Of a DNA stretch of 64,000 bases, positions 51,260-59,904 are shown one piece after another (within the stretch, counting starts at the first letter, position 1; every line of letters begins with the position of its first letter). Below the pieces are notes generated by a model that saw only the letters and a list, made by a program, of their open reading frames with translations, was not told the DNA's origin and made no database searches. This DNA is from Hyphomicrobium sp. (GTDB lineage: Bacteria; Pseudomonadota; Alphaproteobacteria; Rhizobiales; Hyphomicrobiaceae), in NCBI GenBank assembly GCA_016716675.1, contig JADJVG010000001.1, positions 62,001 to 126,000 of the forward strand, read 5' to 3'. Both the position numbers and the translations under genes were made by a program.

Positions 51260-54223
51260 CTAGAGGATAAGCGCGTCAAATGCCGCGTGAACCCCGGCCA
51301 GCAGGGCCCTGAGGCGGGTTTCCAGATCCTCGAACGTTTCGGCACCGCCGGCTCTGGCGAGCAGCTGTTTCAGGCCTTCCGGCGCAGTTTTGGGGTCAAA
51401 CCCGTGATCGAGGCTGAGACGCAGGATCTGCGTCAGATCGTGGATCAGGTGACCAGCGGTGGTAAGTTTCGCGCACTGATCTGCGCCCAGCGCCCCGGCC
51501 TTGGACAGCTTTCCAAGCGCCGCCAGCGTGTTGGTATCGAGAACCGACGGATGCTGCGCGGCCGTCACAAGTTGCAGATACTGGGCAATAAATTCGAGAT
51601 CAACGAGACCGCCGCGAACCTGTTTCAAATTCCAGATATCGGTCGTGCCTTTATCCGCGGCGATGCGCTGGCGCATGTCGCGCACGTCGGCGGCAACCTG
51701 CGCCCGGTCACGCGGCTTGGTCAGCACCGACCGGATAGACTCATCGACCTGATCCTGGAGCCGGAACGACCCGGCGATGACGCGCGCCCGGGTCAGCGCT
51801 AAGTGCTCCCACGTCCAGGCTTCGCTATTCTGATAATCGACGAAACTCGACAGCCGCGTCGCAACAGGGCCCTTCTGGCCCGACGGCCTCAACCGCATAT
51901 CGACTTCGTAAAGCGCCCCCTCGGCGGTTTGCGCCGAAAGCGCCGCAATAAACCGCTGCGTCAGGCGCGCGTAATAATGGCTTGGCGCCAGCGGACGGCG
52001 GCCATCGGACTGCACGGCTTCAGGCGCGCAATCGTAAATCAAAATCAGATCGACGTCGGACGACGCCGTCATCTCGCGGCCGCCGAGTTTGCCCATGGCA
52101 ACGATGACGGCTTCGCCACCCGGAAGGCGGCCATGTTCGGATTCAAACGAGCGCTGCACTTCACGCAGCAGCGCCGCCATCAGCCGCTCGGCAATGAGCG
52201 CGTAGGAGGCACCCGCTTCAGCCGCCGTCACGCGCCCCGACAACACCCTGATGCCAACGAGGAACGACTGCTCGCTGCCGATGACGCGGGCGGTATCGAG
52301 GATGTCCTGCATCGGGTCTTCCGGCAGCTTCGAACGCGCCTCGCGAAATTCCCGCGCAAGCAGCGCATCCAGCTCATCGGCATCAATATCGGTGCTCAGC
52401 AATTGCGGATCGAGCACCGCGTCGAGCAAGCGCCGCCGCCGTGACAGAATGCGCGCCAGTCGCGGCGTCGATCCCATGATGCTCGCGATGAGCTGCATCA
52501 GCGATGGGTTGGCCTTGAGCAGCGAGAACAGCTGCACGCCAGCGGGCAATTCGGCCAAGAAATTGTCGAAACTCGCGATTGCCGCATCAGGGTCAACGGT
52601 ATCGGCAAGCGCTGCTATCAACAGCGGCTGCACCTCGGTCAAGCGTTCGCGTGCCTGCGCCGAGCGCACGGACGGCGTGCGGCCGTGGTGCCAGCCACGT
52701 ACGATGGCCAGTACTTGCCCGGGCTGCGAATAGCCAAGCCGCGCCAGCTCTTCGATCGTGCGCGGATCGTCGGTCGCGCCCGCGAACACCATGTTGCTGC
52801 CGGCCCGCGTCAGCTCGGGCGCGTCTTCGAACAATCCCGCATAGTGGCGTTCGACCGTCTCAAGCGTCGCCACCAACTCCTTGGATAGCGCTTCCGCATT
52901 TTCGTATCCGGCGAAGCGGGCGATGCGCTCTAAGCCTTCTTCGGTCGATGGCATATCGTGGGTCTGCTCATCGGCCACCATCTGCAGACGATGCTCGAGC
53001 CGGCGCAGATACTTGTAGGCGACTTCCAGTTCGCCGCGCACATCCGGCTTCACCCAGCCGCGCGCTTCAAGCGCATTCAGAGTATCGAGCGTCGCCTTGG
53101 TTCTGAGATCGGGTTGGCGGCCGCCCGCGATCAACTGTTGTGTCTGAGCAAAAAACTCAATCTCGCGGATGCCACCCCGCCCGAGCTTGACGTTCTGGCC
53201 GAGCACCGTAATGCCGCCGATGCCTTTATGCGCATGGATCTGCCGCTTCATCGCGTGGACGTCGGTGATCGCCGCGAAGTCGAGATATTTGCGCCAGATA
53301 AACGGCGCAAGTTCATCAAGGAAGGCATTTCCGGCGTCGATGTCGCCCGCACAGCACCGCGCCTTGATCATCGCCGCGCGTTCCCAGTTCTGGCCGACGG
53401 TTTCGTAATAGCCGTGCGCGGCAACGGTCGATAGCGCCACCTGCGTCGCGCCTGCATCCGGGCGCAACCTCAGATCGGTGCGGAACACATAACCGTCCGC
53501 CGTGCGGTCTTCCAGCAAGCTCACGAGATCCTTGGTGAGCCGCACGTAGAACGATTGCACGTCCTTGTCGCCGGTCACGCGGGCCAGTTCACGGTCGAAG
53601 AACACGATCAGGTCGATGTCGCTGGAATAGTTGAGCTCAAAGGCGCCGTGCTTACCCATCGCAAGCACGAAATACCCTGACCCTTTTTCCGGTTCCGCCG
53701 CGTCAAGCGGCGACCACTGCCCGCGTGTCGCCGCCATCCGAAACAGATAACGAACGGCCGAGCTGACGGCCGCGTCGGCGGCTTCAGAGAGCACGCGCGT
53801 AACCGTCATAACCGGCCAGACGCCGCCGATATCGGCCAGCGCCGTCATCAAGGCCACGTCATTCTTGTACGCCCGAAGACAGCGCTTTGCGGTGGCGTCA
53901 TCGCTGATAGCGGCCATATCGGCGTACAGCTTGGCCGTCATATCGACGAAGCGCGTTTCCGGCACGCTCGTCAGAATGCTCTGCAACCGCGCGGGATCGC
54001 GCTGGATCAACTGCGCGAGATACGTCGACCACTGCAGAGTGCCGCCGATGAGCGCCGCGATACGCTTATCAGTAAGCACCTGCCGAAGCGCGTCGCTCGC
54101 CCCTTCATGGTTGAGCGCCTGAAGGTCGGCCGCGCCGCGCGACAGGCCACTGGCATCTGCCACACCACTGACGGGCGCTTCCGTTACCCGCGCCGCAAAG
54201 ACTGCTGAAGAATCGACTGTCAT
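51260..54223 (-). CDS. glnE: Bifunctional glutamine synthetase adenylyltransferase/adenylyl-removing enzyme GlnE
   Basis: GlnE adenylylates and deadenylylates glutamine synthetase in response to PII signalling. The 987-residue product has two nucleotidyltransferase domains: the N-terminal adenylyl-removing one (YSSDIDLIVFFDRELARVTG, about residue 198) and the C-terminal adenylyltransferase (TASSDVDLILIYDC, about 719). Helical regulatory regions separate them. The end (TRLRALLAGVHAAFDALIL) is typical. The ATG at 54223 (MTVDSSAVFAARV) is preceded by GTGAGGAC; the frame is open upstream but overlaps the kinase gene. It is the last gene of a degP/response regulator/histidine kinase/glnE series on the minus strand, an order seen in many Hyphomicrobiales. 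Confidence 0.94.
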   Translation of the reverse strand: MTVDSSAVFAARVTEAPVSGVADASGLSRGAADLQALNHEGASDALRQVLTDKRIAALIGGTLQWSTYLAQLIQRDPARLQSILTSVPETRFVDMTAKLYADMAAISDDATAKRCLRAYKNDVALMTALADIGGVWPVMTVTRVLSEAADAAVSSAVRYLFRMAATRGQWSPLDAAEPEKGSGYFVLAMGKHGAFELNYSSDIDLIVFFDRELARVTGDKDVQSFYVRLTKDLVSLLEDRTADGYVFRTDLRLRPDAGATQVALSTVAAHGYYETVGQNWERAAMIKARCCAGDIDAGNAFLDELAPFIWRKYLDFAAITDVHAMKRQIHAHKGIGGITVLGQNVKLGRGGIREIEFFAQTQQLIAGGRQPDLRTKATLDTLNALEARGWVKPDVRGELEVAYKYLRRLEHRLQMVADEQTHDMPSTEEGLERIARFAGYENAEALSKELVATLETVERHYAGLFEDAPELTRAGSNMVFAGATDDPRTIEELARLGYSQPGQVLAIVRGWHHGRTPSVRSAQARERLTEVQPLLIAALADTVDPDAAIASFDNFLAELPAGVQLFSLLKANPSLMQLIASIMGSTPRLARILSRRRRLLDAVLDPQLLSTDIDADELDALLAREFREARSKLPEDPMQDILDTARVIGSEQSFLVGIRVLSGRVTAAEAGASYALIAERLMAALLREVQRSFESEHGRLPGGEAVIVAMGKLGGREMTASSDVDLILIYDCAPEAVQSDGRRPLAPSHYYARLTQRFIAALSAQTAEGALYEVDMRLRPSGQKGPVATRLSSFVDYQNSEAWTWEHLALTRARVIAGSFRLQDQVDESIRSVLTKPRDRAQVAADVRDMRQRIAADKGTTDIWNLKQVRGGLVDLEFIAQYLQLVTAAQHPSVLDTNTLAALGKLSKAGALGADQCAKLTTAGHLIHDLTQILRLSLDHGFDPKTAPEGLKQLLARAGGAETFEDLETRLRALLAGVHAAFDALIL

Positions 54224-54227
54224 GTCC

Positions 54228-55685
54228 TCACTTTGCCGCAACAAGCGCGAGACCGTCACCGCTGCGTTGCCCCTTGGTCTGATGCATAACAACACGTTCC
54301 GACAGGATCAGGTCGACTTTCAAGCCTGGTTCATTGTCTGCAAGCCGAATTTCGCCGTGGTGCAACCGCGCTACCGCAGCAACGAGGCTGAGGCCCAGGC
54401 CGGTGCCCGGTTTGGTCCGGCTTTCCTCAAGCCGCACGAAGCGTTTGAGGACGCGCTGCCGATCGACCTCGGAAATGCCGGGCCCGCGGTCGGCAACCGA
54501 GATTGCCGCGGCGTCGCCGAGGCGTGCTGCCGTAACGCGGATCGCTCCGTTCGCCGTGCTGACGCGCGAATACTTAATCGCGTTATCGATGAGGTTGGCG
54601 ATCGCCTGGCCGATCAACTGGCGATTGGCCATGACGGTCACACCCTTCTCGGTCTCGACCGTCAGATCGAAGCCGTCTTCCTCGGCCGCTGGCATATAAA
54701 GTTCCGCGACATCATCGACGAGCGCGCCGAGGTCAAACTGTTCAAGGCTGTCTTGCAGCGGCCCCGCTTCAAGCCGCGCGATCAGCAGCAGCGCGTTGAA
54801 CGTCTTGATCAGGTCGTCGGCTTTCTCGATGGTCCGTTCGAGACCTTCGCGATAGCCTTCTTCTCCGCGCGGATCACGCAAAGCCGCTTCCGCTGAATTG
54901 CGCAGCCGGTTGAGCGGCGTTTTGAGATCGTGCGCAATGTTGTCAGACACCTCGCGCAGACCGCTCATCAAGCCTTCAATGCGGTCCAACATGTCGTTGA
55001 GGTTCTGCGCCAGTGAATCCAATTCCCCACCATTGCCATCCAGCGGCACGCGACGCGAAAGATCACCCTCCATGATCGAGCGGCTCGTGGAGGTGATCGA
55101 TTCCAATCTGTTGAGGGTAAAGCGGCTAATCGCCAATCCGCCGATCAAGCCGAGCAGCGACAGCGTGCCGAACCCGATCAGGAACGTCCGCTTCATCGCA
55201 TCTGCAAAGGCGCGTTGCTCTTCGATGTCGCGGCCAATGAGCAGCGTATTGCCGCCACCGATTTCGACCGGGATCGCAACCGCCAGTCGTTCGGCAACGC
55301 CGGAGCCGCTCGCTGCCGGACTATAGCGAAATACGCCGCCCTGCGGCGAAGTCGCGATTTCGGGGGGCAGCCGGTTGATGTTGCCGGCAACCTTGGCGCC
55401 GGTCTGGTCGGTAAGGAAATACAAGCCCGGACCGTCGGGCACGCTCAACGCGGCGACCTTGGCGGTCAAGTTCGGCATACCGCCCGTCATCGCATCTGTG
55501 CGCAGCAACTGGGCTTCGGTGCGCAGCGCTGCGAGAACCTGTTCGGTGAGGATTGAATTGGCCTGCCGAAACAGCAAGCCCGTCAACAGCGCCGCCGCCA
55601 AGAGCAACGCGATGACCGCAGCGGCGGTCAATCTGAACGCCGTCGTCGAAAAGATCTTGAAAAACTTTTCAGACAGCGCCGTCAC
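54228..55685 (-). CDS. Two-component sensor histidine kinase
   Basis: This EnvZ/TctE-type membrane kinase of about 485 residues has membrane segments AAAVIALLLAAALLTGLLFR near the N-terminus and FLIGFGTLSLLGLIGGLAIS before a HAMP domain (RFTLNRLESITSTSRSIMEG). A periplasmic sensor region of about 120 residues lies between them. HisKA is VSDNIAHDLKTPLNRLRNSA (His about residue 249). HATPase boxes are QAIANLIDNAIKYSRVS, ISVADRGPGISE and KPGTGLGLSLVAAVARLHHG. The GTG at 55685 overlaps the regulator's end by 17 bases and is my preferred start; a start at 55733 would add 16 residues. It pairs with the response regulator immediately upstream. Confidence 0.9.
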   Translation of the reverse strand: MTALSEKFFKIFSTTAFRLTAAAVIALLLAAALLTGLLFRQANSILTEQVLAALRTEAQLLRTDAMTGGMPNLTAKVAALSVPDGPGLYFLTDQTGAKVAGNINRLPPEIATSPQGGVFRYSPAASGSGVAERLAVAIPVEIGGGNTLLIGRDIEEQRAFADAMKRTFLIGFGTLSLLGLIGGLAISRFTLNRLESITSTSRSIMEGDLSRRVPLDGNGGELDSLAQNLNDMLDRIEGLMSGLREVSDNIAHDLKTPLNRLRNSAEAALRDPRGEEGYREGLERTIEKADDLIKTFNALLLIARLEAGPLQDSLEQFDLGALVDDVAELYMPAAEEDGFDLTVETEKGVTVMANRQLIGQAIANLIDNAIKYSRVSTANGAIRVTAARLGDAAAISVADRGPGISEVDRQRVLKRFVRLEESRTKPGTGLGLSLVAAVARLHHGEIRLADNEPGLKVDLILSERVVMHQTKGQRSGDGLALVAAK

Positions 55686-56349
55686 GAAGCGTATATCCCG
55701 CGCCGCGCACTGTATGAAGTAGCGGCTTATCAAAGCTCTTGTCTATTTTTGCCCGCAACCGCGAGACGTGCACGTCGATGACGTTCGTTTGCGGATCGAA
55801 GTGATAATCCCAAACATGTTCGAGTAGCATCGTGCGCGTCACGACCTGACCAGCATGCTGCATGAGATATTCGAGGAGACGGTATTCGCGCGGTTGCAAC
55901 AGAATATGCTCGCCGCCGCGCGTCACGCGATGCGACAGCCGGTCGAGCACGAGATCACCGACCGTATAACGCGTCTGCTGTTCTTCCGGCACGGTGCGCC
56001 GTCCCAGCGCCTCGACGCGCGCGAGTAGTTCGGAATAGGCGTAAGGCTTGGTCAGATAATCGTCGCCACCGGCGCGCAATCCTTTGACGCGATCATCAAC
56101 TTCGCCCAGTGCCGACAGGATCAACACCGGCGTACGGTTGCCATTGGCGCGCAGCGTCTTGATAACTGAAAGTCCGTCGAGCAACGGCAGCATTCGATCG
56201 ACGATCAAAACGTCGTACGTACCGTCCTCGGCAAGACTCAAGCCGGTCTCGCCATCGTTCGCCAAGTCGGCGCTGTGGCCGCTTTCCTTGAGCGATTTTT
56301 GGAGGAACTGCGCGGTTTCGCGATCATCCTCAATCACCAGAACACGCAT
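55669..56349 (-). CDS. OmpR-family response regulator
   Basis: This 226-residue transcriptional regulator has a receiver domain with acidic residues in MRVLVIEDDRETAQ, the phospho-acceptor Asp in YDVLIVDRMLP, Lys in DDYLTKPYAYSELL, and a winged-helix DNA-binding domain (LLQPREYRLLEYLMQHAGQV, then NVIDVHVSRLRAKIDKSF). I chose the ATG at 56349 (MRVLVIEDD); a start eight codons earlier is possible. The 3' end overlaps the kinase gene. Lying directly after a DegP-type protease, it probably takes part in an envelope-stress response. Confidence 0.93.
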   Translation of the reverse strand: MRVLVIEDDRETAQFLQKSLKESGHSADLANDGETGLSLAEDGTYDVLIVDRMLPLLDGLSVIKTLRANGNRTPVLILSALGEVDDRVKGLRAGGDDYLTKPYAYSELLARVEALGRRTVPEEQQTRYTVGDLVLDRLSHRVTRGGEHILLQPREYRLLEYLMQHAGQVVTRTMLLEHVWDYHFDPQTNVIDVHVSRLRAKIDKSFDKPLLHTVRGAGYTLRDGAV

Positions 56350-56501
56350 CGTCAATGTCTCATCCGCCTGCAAATCACGCGTCCTCTAGAGCAGACTGTT
56401 TAGCGGGAACGCTTGAAAAGGTCGAGGCGGCCTCTTCCTTTGGTGAAGACGCCGCCCCATTTCAAGCCAATCGTCAGCTCACTGTGCCAGAAGCGGCCGT
56501 A

Positions 56502-58091
56502 TTAGCCCTTCTTGTCTTTGAGCTGCACCGCAACGAAGCGTTTCTGATCAGCACTCTTGATATGCAGCAGAACTGCGCTGCGCTTCAGTTCCTGGGCCTT
56601 CTTAACGCCGGCCACCACGTCGTCGGGAACCGCCACCTGCTGACCGGAAACTTCGAGGATGATGTCGCCCGGCTTCAAGCCTTTCTCAGCCGCATCCGAC
56701 GACGGATCAACTTCCGCGATCGCAACACCGTCCTTCGGGCCGCCGTTACGGGCCGGCATCAGCGTTAAGCCGAGCTGGCTGAGTTCCAACGACAACTTGT
56801 CCGGCTGCGACTCACTCTGGCCGAGTTTGGCAACTGCTTCCGGTGTGTTCGGGAACAGACCGAGCTTCACCTTCAGTGTCTTTTCGGCGTTGTTGCGCCA
56901 GACCTTCACATCGACGGTCGTGTCAGGAGCGAACTCGGCGATCTTGCGTGCAAGATCACGGCTGTCGGCAACCTTGTCGGCGTTGACCTGAAGGATCGCA
57001 TCCTGCGGCTTCAGACCAGCTTCGGCAGCCGGGCCTGATGCCGTCACTTCGCTAACGAGCGCGCCGCGCGGTTCTGATAGGCCGAGACTTGCAGCGGTGT
57101 CTTCATCAACGTTCTGGATTTTAACGCCGAGCCAGCCACGGCTGACCGTACGGCCGGACTTCAACTGCTTGACGACTTCGCTAACCGTCTTGGCCGGCAC
57201 CGCGAACGCAATACCGACGTTGCCACCGGACGGCGAGAAGATCGCGGTGTTGACGCCGAGCACGTCGCCATCGAGGTTGAACGTCGGACCGCCCGAGTTG
57301 CCACGGTTCACGGCGGCGTCGATCTGCAGGTAGTCATAGGGGCCGGAGCCGATGTCACGCGCAAGCGCCGACACGATACCCGCCGTAACCGTTCCGCCGA
57401 GGCCGAACGGATTACCGACCGCCAAAGCCCAATCGCCGACGCGCGCTTCCTTTTCAGCAAGCTTCACGGCCGGGAACGTCTTTTCGCTCTCGATCTTGAT
57501 CAGTGCGAGATCCGTGCGCGGATCGGTGCCGATCAGCTTGGCATCGTACTTCGAGCCTTCGCCAAGGCGATTGTCGTCGAACTGCACCTGAATTTTGGTT
57601 GCGCCATCGATCACGTGATTGTTGGTCACCACATAGCCATCGGACGAGATCACGAAGCCCGAACCCTGGCCCTGAACCAATTTGGGTTTGCCGCCGCCGT
57701 CACCCTGCCCCTGACCGAATTCCTTCGGCAGGTTCTTGAAGAAGTCATGCAGGGGGTGGTCGGGCGGCAGATCGGGAACCGTGAAGCCCGGACCGCGGCC
57801 CTTGCCTTCGCCGTCATCCTTGTCGGCAACCTTCGCTGCGCCACCATCGTTGACGACCGAAACTGACACAACCGACGGCTTAACCTTGTCGACGAGGTCC
57901 GCGAACGACAGCGGCGCGCGCCCGAACGGCGTCGCGACGGTCTCAGCGGTTTGCGCCTCGGCGCGCACCGGCACCGTCAAACTGTTGAAACCCAGGCCGA
58001 TAGCGCCTGCTGCAAGCAGTGCCACGAGCGCTGGCCCGTTCTTTGCTGAGAGCCTCTTGAAAGTAGCCGAATGACGTGGGGAAGAGCGCAT
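56502..58091 (-). CDS. degP: DegP/HtrA-type periplasmic serine protease with two PDZ domains
   Basis: This 529-residue periplasmic protease and chaperone has an N-terminal export signal (ALVALLAAGAIGLGFNSLTV). The trypsin-like triad is His in VVTNNHVIDGAT (about 157), Asp in TDLALIKIES (about 192) and Ser in AVNRGNSGGPTFNL (about 267). PDZ1 starts RGWLGVKIQNVDEDTAASLG (about 325) and PDZ2 contains VAIAEVDPSSDAAEKGLKPG (about 455). An insertion rich in Gly and charged residues (DKDDGEGKGRGPG, GQGQGDGGGKPK) lies before the active-site His, as in DegP-like rhizobial proteins. It heads the degP/regulator/kinase/glnE series and diverges from a trypsin-like protease gene. Confidence 0.93.
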   Translation of the reverse strand: MRSSPRHSATFKRLSAKNGPALVALLAAGAIGLGFNSLTVPVRAEAQTAETVATPFGRAPLSFADLVDKVKPSVVSVSVVNDGGAAKVADKDDGEGKGRGPGFTVPDLPPDHPLHDFFKNLPKEFGQGQGDGGGKPKLVQGQGSGFVISSDGYVVTNNHVIDGATKIQVQFDDNRLGEGSKYDAKLIGTDPRTDLALIKIESEKTFPAVKLAEKEARVGDWALAVGNPFGLGGTVTAGIVSALARDIGSGPYDYLQIDAAVNRGNSGGPTFNLDGDVLGVNTAIFSPSGGNVGIAFAVPAKTVSEVVKQLKSGRTVSRGWLGVKIQNVDEDTAASLGLSEPRGALVSEVTASGPAAEAGLKPQDAILQVNADKVADSRDLARKIAEFAPDTTVDVKVWRNNAEKTLKVKLGLFPNTPEAVAKLGQSESQPDKLSLELSQLGLTLMPARNGGPKDGVAIAEVDPSSDAAEKGLKPGDIILEVSGQQVAVPDDVVAGVKKAQELKRSAVLLHIKSADQKRFVAVQLKDKKG

Positions 58092-58239
58092 CCCGAGATC
58101 TCCAATCTGAAACAGGCACGTTGAGCCTTGTTGATTGAGTTAAGGGGCGCCGGATTACCGCAGCCTTTCGGCCGTCTTAACTGTTGGTAATGTCGGAGGA
58201 CTGACCCCACGGGCACCGCCAGGGGTCGTCAAAATCACC

Positions 58240-59406
58240 ATGCTCCAAACCGCTCCCCTGCACGCATTTCATGTGGTTCGGATGATTGCCGCGCTGCTTC
58301 TGTCGCTCGTCGCCATTTTCGTCTTTTCCGGCTCCGCCGATGCCGCCGTTTTCGGCACCGATGAGCGCACACGCCTCGATACCCACGATGCCGCCCTCGA
58401 GCAGAAAATAGGCACGCTGACGGCAACCGATAACGGCTCATTCTGCACGGCGTTCTGCGTCGCACCCGATATGATCGCGACCGCCAGTCATTGCCTGTTT
58501 GGCACGGCCGCCACGCCGGGGCCGAAGCTGCGCGCCCTCAGATTCAAGCTCGCTGAATCCACGCTCTTCGATGCCGGCACCGCCATTGCCGGACGCGCCA
58601 TTGCAAACCAAAGCCAGCACGTCATTTCCGGCACCCGCCGATTGGCGGTTATGCCGCCCATCGGTGCCGCCGAAGATTGGGCCGTGGCGCAACTCGATCA
58701 GCCCGTCTGCAAGGCCGGTGGCTTGGCGATGACAACAAAATCATCGGCCGAAATCATGCAAGCCGCTGCACGCGGCGAGATCTATCAAGTGGCGGTCCAT
58801 GCAGACCTCTCGGATGCAAAGCTGCACAGGGGTGGCCCATGCGTCTTAGACAATCAGCTGCACACGATTAGCCAGTCGGCGATCTCGCGGGACTTCTTGG
58901 CGCCTGACAGCATTTTATTCCATACCTGCGATACGGGCGGCGGATCATCCGGCTCGCCGCTTCTGATCAATACGCCAGTCGGTCCCGAGGTTGTGGCGCT
59001 GAACGTCGGAACCTACGTCCGCGCGCGCTCCGTTCCAACCGCACGCACGTCGTCGCCTGACGCCGAACGCGGAGTGCCAATTGCCAATACCGCCATTGCC
59101 ATTCCGGAAATCGCGACAGCCATTGCCGAATTGACGGACCGTCAGCCCTTAACGAGCCGCGCCGCGATCCGCCGCGTGCAACAGCTTCTCAGCACGGCAG
59201 GCCTGTATCGTGGTGTCATTAGCGGCAGCGTCTCGACCGCGCTGATTACCGCCGTCAAACAGTTTGAAGAACAACAGGGTGCGCCGGTCTCGGGCAGCCT
59301 GGATCAGCATCTCATCACGGATCTTGAGCGCTGGCACCAGAACCGCGCCCCGCAAATCATGAGCCTTGTGCCAATACGCGACGCGACCAGCAGACGCCAG
59401 CCCTAG
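58240..59406 (+). CDS. Secreted trypsin-like serine protease with C-terminal peptidoglycan-binding-like domain
   Basis: This 388-residue exported protein has a signal peptide (MIAALLLSLVAIFVFSGSAD). The chymotrypsin-fold domain has His in MIATASHCLFG (about 85), Asp in AAEDWAVAQL (about 147) and Ser in GGGSSGSPLLI (about 237), with Cys pairs nearby (SFCTAFCVAP). After residue 305 a peptidoglycan_binding_1-like helical domain is visible (RRVQQLLSTAGLYRGVISGS, then AVKQFEEQQGAPVSGSLDQH). The start at 58240 or the in-frame ATG at 58282 are both possible. It diverges from degP and its stop overlaps the end of the convergent ccmH by four bases. The pairing with a wall-binding domain suggests retention in the periplasm. 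Confidence 0.85.
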   Translation: MLQTAPLHAFHVVRMIAALLLSLVAIFVFSGSADAAVFGTDERTRLDTHDAALEQKIGTLTATDNGSFCTAFCVAPDMIATASHCLFGTAATPGPKLRALRFKLAESTLFDAGTAIAGRAIANQSQHVISGTRRLAVMPPIGAAEDWAVAQLDQPVCKAGGLAMTTKSSAEIMQAAARGEIYQVAVHADLSDAKLHRGGPCVLDNQLHTISQSAISRDFLAPDSILFHTCDTGGGSSGSPLLINTPVGPEVVALNVGTYVRARSVPTARTSSPDAERGVPIANTAIAIPEIATAIAELTDRQPLTSRAAIRRVQQLLSTAGLYRGVISGSVSTALITAVKQFEEQQGAPVSGSLDQHLITDLERWHQNRAPQIMSLVPIRDATSRRQP

Positions 59407-59897
59407 CGTTCGCTGCCCTGTTGCGGAGTCGCGAGAATCTCCGCCAGACGCTTTTGTTCCGCGTCACTCAACGGCGCCGGTTTCTCAAGCGTGCCGCCAC
59501 CCCGCATCACCTTACGGCCGAGCCAAATGCCGGCAAGCAGCAGAACCAACGGCGACAGCCAAAGTATCAGCGTCGAAGACTTCATCGGCGGCCGCAGCAG
59601 CACAAACTCGCCATAGCGCGCCACGATGTAATCAACGACCGCGCTATCGCTATCACCCGCCGTGATGCGTTCGCGAACCAGCAACCGTAGATCGCGGGCA
59701 AGCGGCGCGTCGCTATCATCGATCGACTGGTTCTGGCACACGAGGCAGCGCAGCCCCGCCGAGATCGAACGCGCCCGATGCTCCTGAGCTTTATCAGCGA
59801 GAATTTCATCGGGCTGCACGGCATGAGCGGCAAGCGCCATCAGCGGCGCAAGCACCGCTACCATCAGCAATCTCAAGACGGTGTGAAACACTTTCAC
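59403..59897 (-). CDS. ccmH: Cytochrome c maturation protein CcmH (CycL)
   Basis: CcmH is the thioredoxin-like, membrane-anchored factor that reduces or holds apocytochrome c cysteines for haem ligation. The 164-residue product has a signal peptide or anchor (LRLLMVAVLAPLMALAAHA), the LRCLVCQNQSIDDSDAPLAR motif with the redox CxxC, the helical YIVARYGEFVLLRPPMKSST segment, and a C-terminal membrane helix (LILWLSPLVLLLAGIWLG). The start is a GTG at 59897 with GAGGAT upstream, seven bases past the ccmF stop; an upstream start at 59957 would overlap ccmF. It ends the ccmI-E-F-H series. Confidence 0.92.
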   Translation of the reverse strand: MKVFHTVLRLLMVAVLAPLMALAAHAVQPDEILADKAQEHRARSISAGLRCLVCQNQSIDDSDAPLARDLRLLVRERITAGDSDSAVVDYIVARYGEFVLLRPPMKSSTLILWLSPLVLLLAGIWLGRKVMRGGGTLEKPAPLSDAEQKRLAEILATPQQGSER

Positions 59898-59904
59898 GGT
59901 ATCC

